Positions 13,456-20,732 of a DNA stretch of 24,695 nucleotides are shown here, piece by piece (position 1 is the first letter of the stretch; every line of letters begins with the position of its first letter). Under the pieces are notes generated by a model. The model was given only the letters and a program-made list of their open reading frames with translations. It had not been told where the DNA came from and did no database searches. The stretch lies in NCBI GenBank assembly GCA_958407995.1, contig CATYJU010000029.1, positions 1-24,695 on the forward strand. The letters are read 5' to 3'. A program made the translations under genes and the position numbers. This DNA is from an uncultured Collinsella sp. (GTDB lineage Bacteria > Actinomycetota > Coriobacteriia > Coriobacteriales > Coriobacteriaceae).

Positions 13456-13860
13456 ATGGCTATCGAGAAGACCTTCATCATGATTAAGCCCGACGCCGTG
13501 CGCGACCGCAAGATCGGCGAGATTGTTGCTCGCATCGAGCGCAGCGGCCTTGTCATCGAGCGCATGGAGATGACCACGCTCGAGCGCGCTACCGTCGAGG
13601 AGCACTACGCCCATCTGGCCGACAAGCCCTTCTTTGGCGGTCTCTGCGACTTTATGACGAGCGGTCCGGTCGTCAAGATGGTCGTTTCCGGTCTCTCCGC
13701 TGTCTCCAAGATGCGCACCCTTATGGGCGCTACCAACCCGCTTGATGCTGCCCCCGGCACCATTCGCGGCGACTTCGCTGTCGATGTCAACGCCAACGTG
13801 ATCCACGGATCCGACTGCCTGGAGAACGCCGAGATCGAGATCAAGCGCTTCTTTGGCTAA
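13456..13860 (+). CDS. ndk: Nucleoside diphosphate kinase
   Basis: Ndk moves the gamma phosphate of ATP to other (deoxy)nucleoside diphosphates through a phospho-histidine. The 134-residue product starts MAIEKTFIMIKPDAVRD, with LMGATNPLDAAPGTIRGDFA in the middle and the active-site segment NVIHGSDCLENAEIEIKRFF with catalytic His117. Length is near the usual 135-150. The start at 13456 follows GAAAGG (13443-13448) at 7 nt; the ATG 14 codons upstream has no ribosome-binding site. It is a single-gene unit with a promoter before it and a strong terminator after it. Confidence 0.98.
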   Translation: MAIEKTFIMIKPDAVRDRKIGEIVARIERSGLVIERMEMTTLERATVEEHYAHLADKPFFGGLCDFMTSGPVVKMVVSGLSAVSKMRTLMGATNPLDAAPGTIRGDFAVDVNANVIHGSDCLENAEIEIKRFFG

Positions 13861-13898
13861 ACCAGCTTTGACTCCTTAAAGCTGTTAGCGTGTGGCTT

Positions 13899-13934
13899 GG
13901 GCGCCGCGGAACTCCATCCGCGGCGCCCTTTTTA
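13899..13934 (+). terminator. Terminator of ndk
   Basis: GGGCGCCGCGG (13899-13909) pairs perfectly with CCGCGGCGCCC (13918-13928), 11 bp with an 8-nt loop, followed by TTTTTA. Confidence 0.92.
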
Positions 13935-13939
13935 TTCCG

Positions 13940-13970
13940 GTAGATTTTTGGTAACTGCTTAGAAATCTAC
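13940..13970. other. AT-rich hairpin between opposing terminators
   Basis: GTAGATTT (13940-13947) pairs perfectly with AAATCTAC (13963-13970) around a 15-nt loop. It lies exactly between the ndk terminator and the rpiB terminator, giving three adjacent stems. Confidence 0.5.
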
Positions 13971-13971
13971 T

Positions 13972-14009
13972 AAAGAGCCCCGCCCAGATGTTTCTTCCGG
14001 GCGGGGGCT
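13972..14009 (-). terminator. Terminator of rpiB
   Basis: AGCCCCGCCC (13976-13985) pairs with GGGCGGGGGCT (13999-14009), 10 bp with one bulged G. On the minus strand the stem is followed by CTTTAG. Confidence 0.75.
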
Positions 14010-14036
14010 GGCGTTAGCGTATGGCTTTGTAGGTCT

Positions 14037-14504
14037 TTAAGCCTCGTCGACGACCTTGAGTCCACGGGTCTGGTCGATCTCGTTGAGGAGATTGACGCGA
14101 CGCTCGTGGCGGCCGCCCTCAAACTCGGCGTCGAGCCACTCGTCGACGATCATCTTGGCGAGCTCGGAGCCCACGACGCGGGCACCAAAGGCGAGTACGT
14201 TGGTGTTGTTGTGCATGCGCGAGAGCTTAGCGCTGAAGGGTTCGGAGCACACGACGGCGCGTACGCCCTCGACCTTGTTGGCAGCCAGGCTAATTCCGAC
14301 ACCGGTGCCACAGATGAGGATGCCCAGGTCGACGTCGCCGTTGGCAACGGCCTTACCCACCTTGTAGCCGGCGATGGGGTAGTCAAAGCTCTCGGAGGTG
14401 TCGGTGCCAAAGTTCACGACCTCGCAGCCGCGCTCCTTCAGGTGCTCGGAGATGATGTTCTTGAGCTCGACGGCGGCGTGGTCGTTACCGATACCGATCT
14501 TCAT
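14037..14504 (-). CDS. rpiB: Ribose-5-phosphate isomerase B
   Basis: RpiB interconverts ribose 5-phosphate and ribulose 5-phosphate in the pentose phosphate pathway; close relatives act on allose or galactose phosphates. The 155-residue product (family ~150) begins MKIGIGNDHAAVELK with the substrate-binding Asp8-His9. It has GILICGTGVGISLAANK with catalytic Cys65, and RMHNNTNVLAFGARVVG with His98. The start at 14504 follows AGAGAGGA at 7 nt, and the upstream open frame lacks any start site. It is divergent from the cysteine desulfidase gene across 272 bp. Confidence 0.94.
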   Translation of the reverse strand: MKIGIGNDHAAVELKNIISEHLKERGCEVVNFGTDTSESFDYPIAGYKVGKAVANGDVDLGILICGTGVGISLAANKVEGVRAVVCSEPFSAKLSRMHNNTNVLAFGARVVGSELAKMIVDEWLDAEFEGGRHERRVNLLNEIDQTRGLKVVDEA

Positions 14505-14586
14505 GGATGGTTCCTCTCTGGTCTGTGCGGCGCAAATGCTAAAGGTGTTTACCGCGTTCGACTGCATGATAGCGCGACTTTTGCGT

Positions 14587-14605
14587 AAACGCTCGGGCGT
14601 TTTTT
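14587..14605 (+). terminator. Small hairpin with T-run upstream of the cysteine desulfidase gene
   Basis: AAACGC (14587-14592) pairs with GCGTTT (14597-14602) around the tetraloop TCGG and is followed by TTT. It could end a short plus-strand transcript or be part of the rpiB promoter region; no promoter for it is clear. Confidence 0.35.
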
Positions 14606-14693
14606 GGTCAAACGCTTTAGCATGCAACAAGACCGGCTTCTCATGAATGAATGCTGTCAGTTTGTGCTTGAGCGCCGTCCGCCGGAACCATGG

Positions 14694-14722
14694 TTGCGGT
14701 TTTTGATGCATTGTTATCAAAT
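14694..14722 (+). promoter_or_regulatory. Possible promoter of the cysteine desulfidase gene
   Basis: TTGCGG (14694-14699) with TATCAA (14715-14720, 15 nt) or TCAAAT (14717-14722, 17 nt). Both are weak matches. Confidence 0.3.
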
Positions 14723-14776
14723 AAAGGAGCTAACTATTTTTGAGAGCCAAGCCCGTTATGCAAGCAGGAGATACCT

Positions 14777-16096
14777 ATGCCTACCGATTCCGTCCGTGAT
14801 GCCGCGTTTTGCGATGTTTTGAACCGCGAGCTTGTCTGCGCGCTCGGCTGTACCGAGCCCATTGCCGTTGCCTATGCAGCAGCGCTGGCGAGCCAGACGC
14901 TCGGTTGCGAACCAGATCATATGGATGTTGCCTGCTCGGGCAACATCATCAAGAACGTTAAGAGCGTGACCGTGCCCAACTCGGGCGGTATGCACGGTAT
15001 TGAGGCCGCGGCCGTGCTGGGTGCCGTGGGCGGCGACGCCAAGAGCGCGCTCGAGGTGCTCGAGAGCGTTAACGATGAAGACCGTGCTCGCGTGGCCGAG
15101 CTTCTCGCCGACGCCGACTACTGCGATGTGTCGCTTGTCGAGGGTGTGCCCAACCTCTACATCAAGGTGACTGCGACGGCCGGGGGCCATACCGCGATCG
15201 TCGAGATTACCGACCACCACACCAATGTCACGTGCCATACGCTCGATGGTATTCCGGTATGCGGCAAGTCGGCGGGGGAGTGCGCCGCCTGCGCCGAGCG
15301 CGTTGTGGCTGAGCGGGCGGCAGATAACGCCGACACGCCCATGTCGATTGAGACCATCATCGACTTTATCGAGTACGGTGACATTGAGGACGCCCGCGCT
15401 GCCGTTGAGCGTCAGATTGAGCTGAATGGCGCAATCAGTGCCGAGGGCCTTGCGCACACTTGGGGCGCCGAGGTGGGTCGTACGCTGCTGGGTGCTCGTG
15501 CCGATGACGTCGCCTGCCGTGCCCGTGCCCGTGCGGCCGCCGGATCCGACGCTCGCATGAACGGCTGCGCGCTGCCGGTCGCCATTGTGTGCGGCTCGGG
15601 CAATCAGGGAATTACCTGCGCATTGCCCGTCATGGAGTATGCCGAGTACCTGCGTTGCGACCACGAGCGCCTGGTGCGCGCCGTGATGCTGTCCGATCTT
15701 ATCGCCGTGCATATCAAGAGCTATATTGGTGCGCTCTCGGCGTTTTGCGGTGCTATTTGCGCCGCGTGCGGCGCCGGCGCCGCGATTACCTGGCTGTGCG
15801 GTGGCACGCGCGAGCAGATTGGCGCGACGGTCTCGAATACGCTCGGTAACGTGGGCGGCATCGTGTGCGACGGCGCCAAAGCGAGCTGTGCCGCCAAGAT
15901 CTCGGCTGCCGTTGATGCGGCGATTCTGGGCCATGATATGGCCATGCAGGGTCGCGGCTTCCGCGCCGGCGAGGGCCTGATCCAGGATACCGTTGAGCAG
16001 ACAATCGCCAGCATGGGCTACGTGGGCCGTGTGGGTATGAAAGATACTGACGTCGAGATCCTCAACATCATGATCGGTAAAACCCAGGTCTGCTAG
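14777..16096 (+). CDS. L-cysteine desulfidase family protein (UPF0597 / CyuA-like)
   Basis: Members of this family are [4Fe-4S] enzymes that break L-cysteine down to pyruvate, ammonia and sulfide, distantly related to iron-sulfur serine dehydratases. The 439-residue product carries ALGCTEPIAVAYAA at the N-terminus (Cys25), SGNIIKNVKSVTVPNSGG, VCGSGNQGITCALPV (Cys272) and the cysteine cluster FCGAICAACGAGAA (Cys324, 328 and 331). Cys25, Cys272 and one of the last three probably hold the cluster, by analogy with the archaeal enzyme. Eighteen or so cysteines overall suit an anaerobe. The ATG at 14777 follows AGGAG at 7 nt. A family assignment to serine or other amino-acid dehydratase activity cannot be excluded. 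A palindromic repeat follows the stop by 7 nt. Confidence 0.88.
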   Translation: MPTDSVRDAAFCDVLNRELVCALGCTEPIAVAYAAALASQTLGCEPDHMDVACSGNIIKNVKSVTVPNSGGMHGIEAAAVLGAVGGDAKSALEVLESVNDEDRARVAELLADADYCDVSLVEGVPNLYIKVTATAGGHTAIVEITDHHTNVTCHTLDGIPVCGKSAGECAACAERVVAERAADNADTPMSIETIIDFIEYGDIEDARAAVERQIELNGAISAEGLAHTWGAEVGRTLLGARADDVACRARARAAAGSDARMNGCALPVAIVCGSGNQGITCALPVMEYAEYLRCDHERLVRAVMLSDLIAVHIKSYIGALSAFCGAICAACGAGAAITWLCGGTREQIGATVSNTLGNVGGIVCDGAKASCAAKISAAVDAAILGHDMAMQGRGFRAGEGLIQDTVEQTIASMGYVGRVGMKDTDVEILNIMIGKTQVC

Positions 16097-16103
16097 ATAT
16101 TAA

Positions 16104-16170
16104 GTTGCGGTGAGATAGTTCCTAAAATTACCCGGGTGGGGGGTGCAAACAGGAACTATCTCACCGCAAC
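16104..16170. repeat. Palindromic intergenic repeat, copy 3
   Basis: Arms 16104-16123 (GTTGCGGTGAGATAGTTCCT) and 16151-16170 are perfectly complementary over 20 bp with a 27-nt loop. It sits between the convergent ends of the desulfidase and HAD genes. Neither side has a clean T-run. Compared with copy 1, paired positions differ in both arms, so the stem is kept. Confidence 0.92.
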
Positions 16171-16190
16171 TGCGCTAGATGTTCTGGCGC

Positions 16191-16949
16191 CTACGATAGT
16201 TCGTCGGCTATTTGGTGCTCGTAGAAGGCTTCGATTACGGCGTTAAAGTCGCGGGCGAAGTCTTCCATGGTTCCGCGCCAGGTGGCTCGGCTGGGCTTGC
16301 CTTGGCCCACAAAGGCGGTTTGGATGCCGCAATCGGGGGACGGGAAGTCGCGTTTGGGATCGTTGCCCACCATAAGGACCTCGTGTGGCTCGAGTCCCAT
16401 CACCTGAAGCTGCTCTAGATAGTAGGTGGCATCGGGCTTGCAGCGGGTGGTGTTTCCCATGTGCGTGACGAGCTCAAAGGGGGCGTCGGCCAGGTCGCCC
16501 CAGCCCATGCGGCACTCGATGGCCCCCTGGGGAAAGCTGGGGTTGGTAAAGAGCGCGCAACGCAGTCCTGCGTCCTGTACGGCCTGGAGCGCGGCGTGTG
16601 CGCCCGGCATGGCGTGAGCGTTAATGACATCGTCGTTCTTGTACGGAAGAATTTCGCGGTCATAGTAGGTAAACGCCTCGTAGATGAGGGGATCGGAGAG
16701 GCAGATCCCGCATCGGCGCTCGACCTCTTCTTGGTAAAACTCAAGATTGGTGCGGTTGTCCGTGCCGCTGCGGCGATTGGCGTTGAGGTCGACCAGGATG
16801 GTGCCGAGGCGCGCCATCGTGCCACCGCGGCTGCGGCGCCCGATATCCGCGAGCATCGAAGAGACATCCTTAAAATAGCGAAGGATGAACGCGTTGAGGT
16901 TGATGCTAAGAAGCGTTTCGTCCATATCGAAAACGACTGCTTTGAGCAC
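16191..16949 (-). CDS. HAD family hydrolase
   Basis: The 252-residue cytoplasmic protein starts with GTG: VLKAVVFDMDETLL, motif I with Asp8 and Asp10. Motif II is the Thr of ALFTNPSFP, motif III the Lys of RCKPDATYY and motif IV is VGNDPKRD. A helical segment of ~90 residues between motifs I and II is a C1 cap, as in the YjjG or phosphoglycolate phosphatase-like subfamilies; the substrate is unknown. I chose GTG at 16949 because AGAAAGG lies 7 nt before it and motif I follows at once. Longer in-frame starts up to 17120 would add residues unlike a HAD N-terminus. Confidence 0.88.
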   Translation of the reverse strand: MLKAVVFDMDETLLSINLNAFILRYFKDVSSMLADIGRRSRGGTMARLGTILVDLNANRRSGTDNRTNLEFYQEEVERRCGICLSDPLIYEAFTYYDREILPYKNDDVINAHAMPGAHAALQAVQDAGLRCALFTNPSFPQGAIECRMGWGDLADAPFELVTHMGNTTRCKPDATYYLEQLQVMGLEPHEVLMVGNDPKRDFPSPDCGIQTAFVGQGKPSRATWRGTMEDFARDFNAVIEAFYEHQIADELS

Positions 16950-17104
16950 GCGGGCACCTTTCTCGAAAAATCGATCTAGAATCGTTGGCTCCGGATACTT
17001 TACCCCAAAGCCGAATGCCTGGCTGGTTATCGTCAAGTTGCGGAGACGTGTGTTCATAAGATTACGAAAAAGTCTCCACACGAGTAAAAAATCGCAGTTC
17101 ACGC

Positions 17105-17133
17105 TTGAAATCGAACTCATTTCCCCGTAACCT
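17105..17133 (+). promoter_or_regulatory. Promoter for rpsA
   Basis: TTGAAA (17105-17110) and TAACCT (17128-17133) are 17 nt apart, predicting a leader of about 125 nt. The remaining part of 16950-17264 upstream of it shows no gene; it includes the complementary hexamers GGAGAC (17041-17046) and GTCTCC (17071-17076). Confidence 0.5.
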
Positions 17134-17235
17134 ATACGAACGTGATTGCATAAGCGTCACATTAGTATCTGTCGGCTCCCGAGTGTTCCTAAACGTTGTG
17201 TGCTTGTCGCACCCTTCTGTAGGTCCTAGCAATCG

Positions 17236-17260
17236 GGGCCCCGTAGTTCGAAAGGGGTCC
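17236..17260 (+). promoter_or_regulatory. Hairpin masking the rpsA Shine-Dalgarno
   Basis: GGGCCCC (17236-17242) pairs with GGGGTCC (17254-17260), 7 bp with one G-U and an 11-nt loop. The GGGG of the right arm is the Shine-Dalgarno AAAGGGG, so the fold would block initiation at the TTG five nucleotides further on. Confidence 0.5.
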
Positions 17261-17264
17261 ACCT

Positions 17265-18431
17265 TTGAGTGAGATTCAGAACTCGTCCATTTTCTCTCTT
17301 GACGATGTCAACGAGGAGGAGATGAACAACCTCATCGACGGTACGATTACCGACTTTGATGAGGGCGATCTCGTTAACGGCACTGTCGTTAAGATCGAGC
17401 ATGACGAGGTGCTCGTTGACATCGGATTCAAGTCCGAGGGCGTTATCCCGGTCCGCGAGCTGTCCATCCGCAAGGACGCTAACCCTGCAGACATCGTTGC
17501 ACTCGGTGATCCCATCGAGGCTCTGGTTCTCCAGAAGGAGGACAAGGACGGTCGTCTGGTCCTGTCCAAGAAGCGTGCCGAGTACGAGCGTGCTTGGAAC
17601 CGCATCGAGGAGAAGTTCAACTCCGGCGAGAACGTCGAGGGCGAGGTTATCGAGGTTGTCAAGGGCGGCCTGATCCTCGACATCGGCCTGCGTGGCTTCC
17701 TGCCTGCTTCCCTCGTCGACCTCCGTCGCGTCAAGGACCTCACCTCTTACATGGGCACCCGCATCGAGGCCCGCGTCATCGAGATGGACCGCAACCGCAA
17801 CAACGTTGTCCTCTCCCGTCGCGTCGTGCTCGAGGAGTCCCGTAAGGCCGAGCGCTCCGAGATCCTGTCCAAGCTCAAGTCTGGCATGCGTCTCCAGGGC
17901 ACCGTTTCCTCCATCGTCGACTTCGGCGCCTTCGTCGACCTCGGCGGTATCGACGGCCTCATCCACATCTCCGAGCTCTCTTGGAACCACGTCAACCATC
18001 CTTCCGAGGTTGTCAAGGTCGGCCAGGAGGTCGAGGTCGAGGTTCTCGACGTCGATCTCAACCGCGAGCGCATCTCCCTGGGTCTCAAGCAGACCACCGA
18101 GGATCCGTGGCGCGCACTGGTCAAGAAGTACCCCGTCGGCGCTATTGTCGAGGGCACTGTGACCAAGCTTGTCCCGTTCGGCGCTTTCGTCGACCTGGGC
18201 GAGGGCATCGAGGGCCTGGTGCACATCTCCGAGATGGCCAACAAGCACGTCGATCAGCCTTCTCAGGTCACCCACGTGGGCGACAAGGTTCAGGTCAAGG
18301 TCATGGAGATCGACCTCGACCGTCGTCGTATCTCCCTGTCCATGAAGTCCGCTGCTGAGACTCTGGGCGTCGAGATCGAGGTTACCCCGCTTCCTTCCGA
18401 GAAGAAGGACGAGGAGACCGACGCCGAGTAA
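17265..18431 (+). CDS. rpsA: 30S ribosomal protein S1 (four S1 domains)
   Basis: S1 binds mRNA on the small ribosomal subunit. The 388-residue product has four S1 (OB-fold) repeats at about residues 34-103, 120-187, 206-276 and 293-362. The last two are the best preserved (GTVSSIVDFGAFVDLGGIDG; GTVTKLVPFGAFVDLGEGIEG). It has an acidic tail ending EETDAE. The four-domain form is usual in actinobacteria and low-GC Gram-positives, shorter than the six-domain E. coli protein. The start is TTG at 17265 (MSEIQNSSIF) with AAAGGGG 7 nt upstream; no in-frame ATG precedes the first domain at a sensible distance. A TTG start is unusual for so highly expressed a gene. Codon use is extremely biased to C-ending codons. 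Confidence 0.96.
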   Translation: MSEIQNSSIFSLDDVNEEEMNNLIDGTITDFDEGDLVNGTVVKIEHDEVLVDIGFKSEGVIPVRELSIRKDANPADIVALGDPIEALVLQKEDKDGRLVLSKKRAEYERAWNRIEEKFNSGENVEGEVIEVVKGGLILDIGLRGFLPASLVDLRRVKDLTSYMGTRIEARVIEMDRNRNNVVLSRRVVLEESRKAERSEILSKLKSGMRLQGTVSSIVDFGAFVDLGGIDGLIHISELSWNHVNHPSEVVKVGQEVEVEVLDVDLNRERISLGLKQTTEDPWRALVKKYPVGAIVEGTVTKLVPFGAFVDLGEGIEGLVHISEMANKHVDQPSQVTHVGDKVQVKVMEIDLDRRRISLSMKSAAETLGVEIEVTPLPSEKKDEETDAE

Positions 18432-18455
18432 ATCGGTTTGACGATCACTTGTTTT

Positions 18456-18490
18456 AAGGGATCCGTCCGTAATGGACGGGTCCCTTTTTG
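18456..18490 (+). terminator. Terminator of rpsA
   Basis: AAGGGATCCGTCC (18456-18468) pairs with GGACGGGTCCCTT (18474-18486) with one T-G pair and a 5-nt loop, then TTTTG. Confidence 0.9.
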
Positions 18491-18720
18491 CATTTGGTGT
18501 CGAGATGCACGATGCTGCCCATGCTGTCCACAGGCTATTTGGTTGTCGGTGCATGAAAAATGCCGACATCCCGCCTCGGGGAGGAGGCGGGAACACACCG
18601 AGTAGACGGAGGGGTGCGGAGCGCGGTCGCGTCTCGACTGACGACGTTGCCCATCGACAACCCTATTGTACTGCATGGCGTGGTTCTTGGTTTATCGTGT
18701 CGAACGCTTGTGTTGTGCCA
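18491..18720. other. Intergenic stretch before rnpB with two adjacent hairpins
   Basis: No gene is seen. Two stems stand side by side: GTCGG-TG-CAT with ATG-CCGAC (18545-18567, loop GAAAA) and CCCGCCTC (18570-18577) with GAGGCGGG (18584-18591). Neither has a T-run. They could belong to an extended rpsA 3' end or a small RNA. Confidence 0.4.
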
Positions 18721-18747
18721 TTGCCTGCGGCAACGGTGTGCTACACT
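18721..18747 (+). promoter_or_regulatory. Promoter for rnpB
   Basis: An extended -10, TG-C-TACACT (18739-18747), stands 9 nt before the RNA 5' end; TTGCCT (18721-18726) is the likely -35 at 15 nt. Confidence 0.6.
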
Positions 18748-18755
18748 CTTGCACT

Positions 18756-19117
18756 GCTGAGTGGGCCAGACGGTCGCGCGATGTGCTGCTTGCAGTACGC
18801 GTGAGGAAAGTCCGGGCTCCAGAGGGCGGGATGCCGGCTAACGGCCGGGCGGAGTGATCCGACGGAAAGCGCCGCAGAAAAGAAGACTCCCACCTGCGCC
18901 GCAAGGCGTAAAGGGAAAAGCTGAAACGGTGGTGTAAGAGACCACCAGCGTCGTGGCAACACGGCGGCTTGGCAAGCCCCATCCGGAGCAAGCGCGAATA
19001 GGAACGCTATGGGCCGGCCCGGTCCGCGTTCGGGTAGCGTGCGTGGAGCTGCACGGTAACGTGCAGACAAGATAAATGACCGTTCACGACAGAACCCGGC
19101 TTATCGGCCCACTCAGC
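18756..19117 (+). ncRNA. rnpB: RNase P RNA (bacterial type A)
   Basis: The catalytic RNA that trims tRNA 5' ends. Its universal blocks are present: GAGGAAAGTCCGGGCTCC near 18802-18819 (CR I region), ACAGAACCCGGCTTA near 19090 and AGATAAATGACCG near 19070. The ends form helix P1, GCTGAGTGGGCC (18756-18767) with GGCCCACTCAGC (19106-19117), 12 perfect bp. The length of 362 nt and layout fit the ancestral type A. Ends are set from P1 and could differ by a few nucleotides. Confidence 0.96.
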
Positions 19118-19133
19118 ACTTTGTTGACGCTGC

Positions 19134-19232
19134 GAACCCGTCAGCGCGGCAATCTGCCTTTCAAGCCTTCGGGCATGACCATAAGGTCAATGCCCTTGTC
19201 TTTCAAGGCACCTTGCTCGCGCTGACGGGTTC
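19134..19232. repeat. Long imperfect hairpin after rnpB
   Basis: The first 15 nt of each arm are perfect, GAACCCGTCAGCGCG (19134-19148) with 19218-19232. The arms then continue with interruptions (GCAA/TTGC, TGCCTT/AAGGCA, GGGCAT/ATGCCC, GACC/GGTC) up to an apical ATAA loop at 19181-19184. In total about 47 nt are folded back. No T-run follows, and no ORF fits. The rest of 19118-19350 shows no gene. Confidence 0.75.
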
Positions 19233-19350
19233 TCGCTGTTGGTGACGGTATCATTGGCGTTTCCGTTCTTGTTGGCGAGGTCAACGGTGCTGTCTTTGCC
19301 GTATGATTGAGGCTGTTTGTTGCCGCGCTTAGTTTTGTTGAGGGGCTTTG

Positions 19351-19986
19351 TTGGACAGCTATTTTACTCTGCAATCGAATATTGAGGCTTCGGGCGAGTT
19401 TGTGGACCGCAAGAGCCGGTTTATTGCCCAGCTGGTCCATATTGAGTCCGAGGATGAGGCGAATGCCTTTATCGAGATGGTTCGCAAGCGTCATTACAAC
19501 GCTCGGCACAATGTTCCCGCGTGGATTTTGGTCGATGGACGCGAACGCCAGAGCGATGATGGTGAGCCGAGCCGCACAAGCGGTATGCCGACGCTCGAGG
19601 TGTTGCGCGGCGCGGAGCTCAAAAATGTTTGCTGCGTAGTGACGCGCTATTTTGGTGGCACGCTGTTGGGGCCTGGTGGCTTGGTACGCGCCTATACCGC
19701 GGCGACGCAGGCAGCGGTGGCCGCGGCTCAGGAGGCCGGGCAGATCGTTGAGATGACAAGCGTCGTGCCGGTTGACGTGCATGTGGCCTATCCGCAGTAC
19801 GAGCAGGTACTTCGTTTGGCGCAGGATTCGGGTGCCAAGGTTTCGGATACCGATTACGCGGATGCCGTGACGATTCACTTGGTGTTCAAAGCTGGGGAGC
19901 AGGAGCCGTTTTGCGCTAAGATGCGCGAGCTTATGGCGGGGCGTGAGGAGATTGAGGTCGGAGCTCCCAAATTTGCCGAGTTCTAA
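19351..19986 (+). CDS. YigZ / IMPACT family protein
   Basis: A 211-residue cytoplasmic protein of the YigZ (UPF0029) family, related to the N-terminal domain of eukaryotic IMPACT; biochemical role not settled. The signature is present: RHYNARHNVPAWI, DDGEPSRTSGMPTLEVL near residues 65-81 and VVTRYFGGTLLGPGGLVRAY near 94-113, followed by the ferredoxin-like C-terminal domain. In the GEPSGTAG-type motif the usual Gly is Arg here. The start is a TTG at 19351; GAGGGG lies 5 nt before it. A TTG one codon earlier (19348) is only 2 nt from that site, and no ATG is available upstream in frame before a stop. Confidence 0.9.
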   Translation: MDSYFTLQSNIEASGEFVDRKSRFIAQLVHIESEDEANAFIEMVRKRHYNARHNVPAWILVDGRERQSDDGEPSRTSGMPTLEVLRGAELKNVCCVVTRYFGGTLLGPGGLVRAYTAATQAAVAAAQEAGQIVEMTSVVPVDVHVAYPQYEQVLRLAQDSGAKVSDTDYADAVTIHLVFKAGEQEPFCAKMRELMAGREEIEVGAPKFAEF

Positions 19987-19988
19987 CG

Positions 19989-20041
19989 GCGACGGCCGGC
20001 GTGCTTTTGGATGGATCCTAAGCGCGCCGGCCGTCGTTTTA
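19989..20041 (+). terminator. Terminator of the YigZ-family gene
   Basis: CGACGGCCGGCG (19990-20001) pairs perfectly with CGCCGGCCGTCG (20025-20036), 12 bp with a 23-nt loop, followed by TTTTA. It overlaps the 3' side of the convergent minus-strand gene ending at 20055. Confidence 0.85.
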
Positions 20042-20054
20042 CTGTTGCTGTCGA

Positions 20055-20501
20055 TTACTCGGCGAGCTGCTTTAGCACATCACAGGCGATTTCGACGGCA
20101 TCGTCGATGCAGCCGGGGCAGCTGCGGAGCGGACCCTTATCCGATCCGATGCCCTTGAGCGTGCCGCAGACGGTCGTCGTGTTCTTCTCGCCAAAACGCT
20201 TGGCAATCTCGCGCGACAGCTTGTAGGTCTGGCCTTTGGTCTTGGGGTTCTCCATGCCGTCGCTCATTACAAAGCCCATGATGGCAACAGCGCCCGAGAT
20301 GGCGCCGCAGGTCTCGGTCATGCCACCCATGCCGGCGCCAAAGCCCTCGGTGAGGGTAAAGGCGGTCTGGGGGTCGAGCCCGACGGCAGGTGCGAGCGTG
20401 CAGGCAACGGCCTGTGCGCAGTTAAAGCCACGGGCGTGGTATTCGGCAGCCTGAGCCTGGCAGGCGGCGGTGTCGAGCTGGGTGGTATCGATCTGCTTCA
20501 T
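20055..20501 (-). CDS. C_GCAxxG_C_C family redox-type protein
   Basis: This 148-residue protein belongs to a small cysteine-motif family common in anaerobes, whose function is unproven; a redox or metal-binding role is usually supposed. The visible motif cysteines are in FNCAQAVACTL near residue 28-34, GMTETCGAISGAV near 65, TTVCGTLKG, and the C-terminal SCPGC. Helices rich in Ala and Gly lie between them. The start at 20501 has AAGGAG at 6 nt; an in-frame start at 20609 or 20573 lacks a ribosome-binding site. It is divergent from metY, the sulfhydrylase gene, across 231 bp. Confidence 0.85.
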   Translation of the reverse strand: MKQIDTTQLDTAACQAQAAEYHARGFNCAQAVACTLAPAVGLDPQTAFTLTEGFGAGMGGMTETCGAISGAVAIMGFVMSDGMENPKTKGQTYKLSREIAKRFGEKNTTTVCGTLKGIGSDKGPLRSCPGCIDDAVEIACDVLKQLAE

Positions 20502-20664
20502 CGTTGTCTCCTTGGTCACGGTGTACCCGCCTATGGTACCCGTGACGGGGCATGTAATCATCGAGAGCTTCATGTATGCCTCATTTTTATCTATCGAGCA
20601 AATGCCCAAGGCTTGAGATAAATACCCCTAATCAATTTGTCCCATAACCTACCTTGGGGATGGG

Positions 20665-20693
20665 TTGAGAGGGGTGCAGGGTAGCGGTATCGT
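20665..20693 (+). promoter_or_regulatory. Promoter for metY
   Basis: TTGAGA (20665-20670) and TATCGT (20688-20693) are exactly 17 nt apart. Transcription would start near 20700, leaving about 33 nt of leader, too short for a SAM riboswitch. Confidence 0.6.
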
Positions 20694-20732
20694 GAACCGA
20701 ATAAAACTAAAACCCAGGCAAGGGAGCTAGAT

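Noticed and set aside
14604..14822. A 72-residue Cys-containing ORF upstream of the cysteine desulfidase gene as a leader peptide
   Set aside because: It begins at TTG without a ribosome-binding site and its internal ATGs also lack one. Only the short frame after the orphan Shine-Dalgarno is kept as a weak possibility.
19141..19878. Minus-strand 245-residue frame across the hairpin and YigZ gene
   Set aside because: It is the shadow of the YigZ-family gene and contains no family motif.
20600..20732. SAM-type riboswitch before metY
   Set aside because: The stretch GAGAGGGGTGCAGGG looks a little like the SAM-I core, but a promoter (TTGAGA-17-TATCGT) overlaps it and the remaining SAM-I blocks are missing.
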